This document shows positions 5,922 to 5,987 of a DNA stretch of 5,987 nt, one piece after another. The position numbers and the translations under genes were made by a program. A model generated the notes under the pieces. The model saw nothing but the letters and a program-made list of their open reading frames with translations, did no database searches and was not told the origin of the DNA. How positions within the stretch are numbered: position 1 is the first letter of the stretch; each line of letters starts with the position of its first letter. This stretch comes from an uncultured Collinsella sp. (GTDB taxonomy: Bacteria > Actinomycetota > Coriobacteriia > Coriobacteriales > Coriobacteriaceae): NCBI GenBank assembly GCA_900550595.1, contig URTB01000090.1, positions 1-5,987 of the forward strand, read 5' to 3'.

Positions 5922-5961
5922 AAATGGCGTCCACGCGTACATACGCATGGACGCCATTTTT
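5920..5961 (+). terminator. Bidirectional terminator overlapping the esterase stop codon
   Basis: A 14-bp perfect stem pairs AAAAATGGCGTCCA (5920-5933) with TGGACGCCATTTTT (5948-5961). After one C-A mismatch it continues as GCGT-ACAT-ACGC (5935-5946). T-runs follow on the plus strand, and the A-run on the left gives a T-run on the minus strand, so it can act both ways. The last two bases of the esterase TAA are the first bases of the stem. The symmetry hints at a convergent gene beyond the window. Confidence 0.9.
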
Positions 5962-5987
5962 AATTTGGCTGAACGCAGCTACTATTC

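Noticed and set aside
5601..5957. 118-codon minus-strand open frame over the end of the esterase
   Set aside because: It starts inside the bidirectional terminator hairpin, has no Shine-Dalgarno site and lies opposite a supported gene.

Overview
This window looks like chromosomal DNA from a high-GC gut actinobacterium of the Coriobacteriia, most likely Collinsella or a close relative. That is an inference from three things: GC-rich third codon positions, a bile salt hydrolase of the actinobacterial (Bifidobacterium-like) type, and the gene mix. No 16S or other marker gene is present, so the genus is not proven. No mobile element, tRNA, rRNA or CRISPR array was seen.

Layout: (1) Positions 1-2016 (+) hold a 5'-truncated Kup potassium transporter with an unusual acidic C-terminal tail, closed by a strong hairpin terminator at 2040-2076. 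(2) On the minus strand, converging on kup, lies a choloylglycine/bile salt hydrolase gene (3063 down to 2098). Upstream of it is a small peptide-deformylase-like gene (3614 down to 3195). A minus-strand terminator at 3127-3162 separates the two, so they are probably separate transcription units. (3) A divergent intergenic region (3615-3807) holds a likely promoter for the deformylase-like gene and a possible one for the next gene. (4) Positions 3808-5118 (+) encode an NCS2 nucleobase permease of the AzgA/PbuG type, closed by a terminator at 5146-5186. (5) Positions 5256-5921 (+) encode a small alpha/beta-hydrolase (putative esterase) that probably starts at TTG. Its stop codon lies inside a symmetric, probably bidirectional terminator at 5920-5961. 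The last 26 bases hold nothing recognisable.

The genes look like independent housekeeping and gut-adaptation functions (K+ uptake, bile salt deconjugation, purine uptake, esterase) rather than one pathway. Almost every gene has its own terminator. The most notable point is the deformylase-like protein. It keeps the three metal ligands (Cys85, His129, His133), but the catalytic Glu of the HExxDH motif is replaced by Met130 (HMIDH), and motif 1 is also altered. It is therefore probably not an ordinary peptide deformylase. It sits directly upstream of an N-terminal-nucleophile hydrolase whose activation needs removal of the initiator Met. This is a suggestive pairing, but only a hypothesis. The bile salt hydrolase leader can also fold so that its Shine-Dalgarno sequence is paired.
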